A program made the translations under genes and the position numbers. Positions 63,646-64,000 of a stretch of DNA of 64,000 bases are shown here, in pieces. Origin of the DNA: Agreia sp. VKM Ac-1783 (GTDB lineage Bacteria; Actinomycetota; Actinomycetes; Actinomycetales; Microbacteriaceae); the NCBI RefSeq assembly GCF_900177765.1, contig NZ_FXWI01000001.1, positions 930,001 to 994,000 on the forward strand. The letters are read 5' to 3'. Position 1 is the stretch's first letter, and every line of letters starts with the position of its first letter. The notes under the pieces are model-generated. The model saw only the letters and a list, made by a program, of their open reading frames with translations, had not been told where the DNA came from and ran no database searches.

Positions 63646-64000
63646 GCGCGCCGCGACGCGAGGCACGGAATCCGGAGTCGACTCGGTGGGCCGATCATCG
63701 CCTGACCGTGCCCGCGGTTTTCGCGTGGGGCGCGGCGTTCGTGCTGGCCGGATTGCCCGACGCTGCGGCATCCGTTCTGATCGGGGCGGTGGCCTGCCTC
63801 GCGGTCTCGCTCGCTCTGTGGCGGCTGCCTGCTTCGAGTGTGCGCGCATCTGCGTGGGGACGGCTTGTCCGACGAGCGCGCAGCGCGCTTCCGACGGTCG
63901 CCGTGTGTGCGGGCATCGGCGCGTGCATCGCCGCAGCCGTGCTCGTGCTCCAGCCCCTGCGAGAGCCGCCGCTTCTGCTCGACGAGACGCAGGGGGCTCT
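63642..64000 (+). CDS. comEC: ComEC/Rec2-like competence membrane protein (5' part, cut by window end)
   Basis: The frame is open from GTG 63642 (overlapping the comEA stop as GTGA) to the window end, 119 codons. It encodes a polar start followed by hydrophobic helices (TVPAVFAWGAAFVLAGLPDA, VLIGAVACLAVSLALWRLP and TVAVCAGIGACIAAAVLVL), the N-terminal arrangement of ComEC, which forms the DNA channel. The assignment rests on this topology and on the conserved comEA-comEC order; the diagnostic competence and metallo-hydrolase domains lie beyond the window. Confidence 0.8.
   Translation, partial: MSAPRREARNPESTRWADHRLTVPAVFAWGAAFVLAGLPDAAASVLIGAVACLAVSLALWRLPASSVRASAWGRLVRRARSALPTVAVCAGIGACIAAAVLVLQPLREPPLLLDETQGA

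Overview
The window looks like a chromosomal segment of a high-GC actinobacterium, most likely family Microbacteriaceae. The support is the GC-rich coding bias on both strands, frequent GTG starts, ATGA/GTGA stop-start overlaps, the conserved block rplU-rpmA-obgE-proB-proA-nadD-rsfS, a T-box leader of actinobacterial type before ileS, a homologue of the mycothiol-linked Rv2466c protein, and cydABDC. I see no rRNA, IS element, prophage, integron or CRISPR array, so this is mostly core chromosome with some accessory regulator/transporter pairs.

Layout. 1-3.6 kb: end of a peptide/nickel-type ABC operon (binding protein tail, two permeases, one fused double-ATPase). 3.7-4.8 kb: a leaderless ArsR regulator with a DUF2071 protein, converging on a BCCT osmolyte transporter (4.8-6.5 kb). 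6.6-12.5 kb: T-box, ileS, folC, DUF4233, then ndk. 12.5-16 kb: VKOR and rne (RNase E/G), divergent around a palindrome-rich promoter. 16-19.5 kb: DUF4031, then a permease / TIGR03943 / membrane beta-propeller set. 19.7-26.3 kb: ribosomal proteins, Obg, proline synthesis, NadD and RsfS. 26.5 kb: tRNA-Ala(GGC). 26.7-31.4 kb: TetR-MFS and FUSC/MarR pairs with clear operators, then a UbiA prenyltransferase. 31.4-36.2 kb: secreted coiled-coil wall protein, Rv2466c-like protein, YceI, hydrolase, AlkZ-like protein. 36.2-40 kb: dnaE2-type polymerase with DUF6504. 40.1-42.7 kb: small exporter divergent from a DesK-type two-component system. 42.7-45.3 kb: App1 phosphatase, SRAP protein, TetR. 45.4-48.6 kb: OpuC-type osmoprotectant ABC operon. 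48.7-50.1 kb: CPBP protease and DedA. 50.2-57.4 kb: M56/BlaI pair divergent from cydABDC. 57.4-59.5 kb: divergent pabC and pabB. 59.6-64 kb: tag, leuS, comEA and the start of comEC.

Working together. Two independent osmolyte uptake systems (BCCT and OpuC) are present. ileS is controlled by tRNA charging. The cyd operon has everything for a functional cytochrome bd oxidase (two subunits plus the CydDC exporter), and its promoter holds two identical TTCTAC-N5-GTAGAA dyads shared with the BlaI/M56 pair. Alkylation and lesion functions (Tag, AlkZ-like, SRAP, DnaE2-type polymerase) are scattered over the window. Many first genes of transcription units have a TANNNT hexamer 6-8 nt before the start codon, pointing to leaderless mRNAs.

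The most unusual items are non-coding: the cyd/BlaI double dyad, the 10-bp-arm palindrome before the DUF6504-dnaE2 pair (which lacks a neighbouring imuB), and the nested inverted repeats between VKOR and rne. All functional assignments come from reading the translations and motifs; no database search was run.
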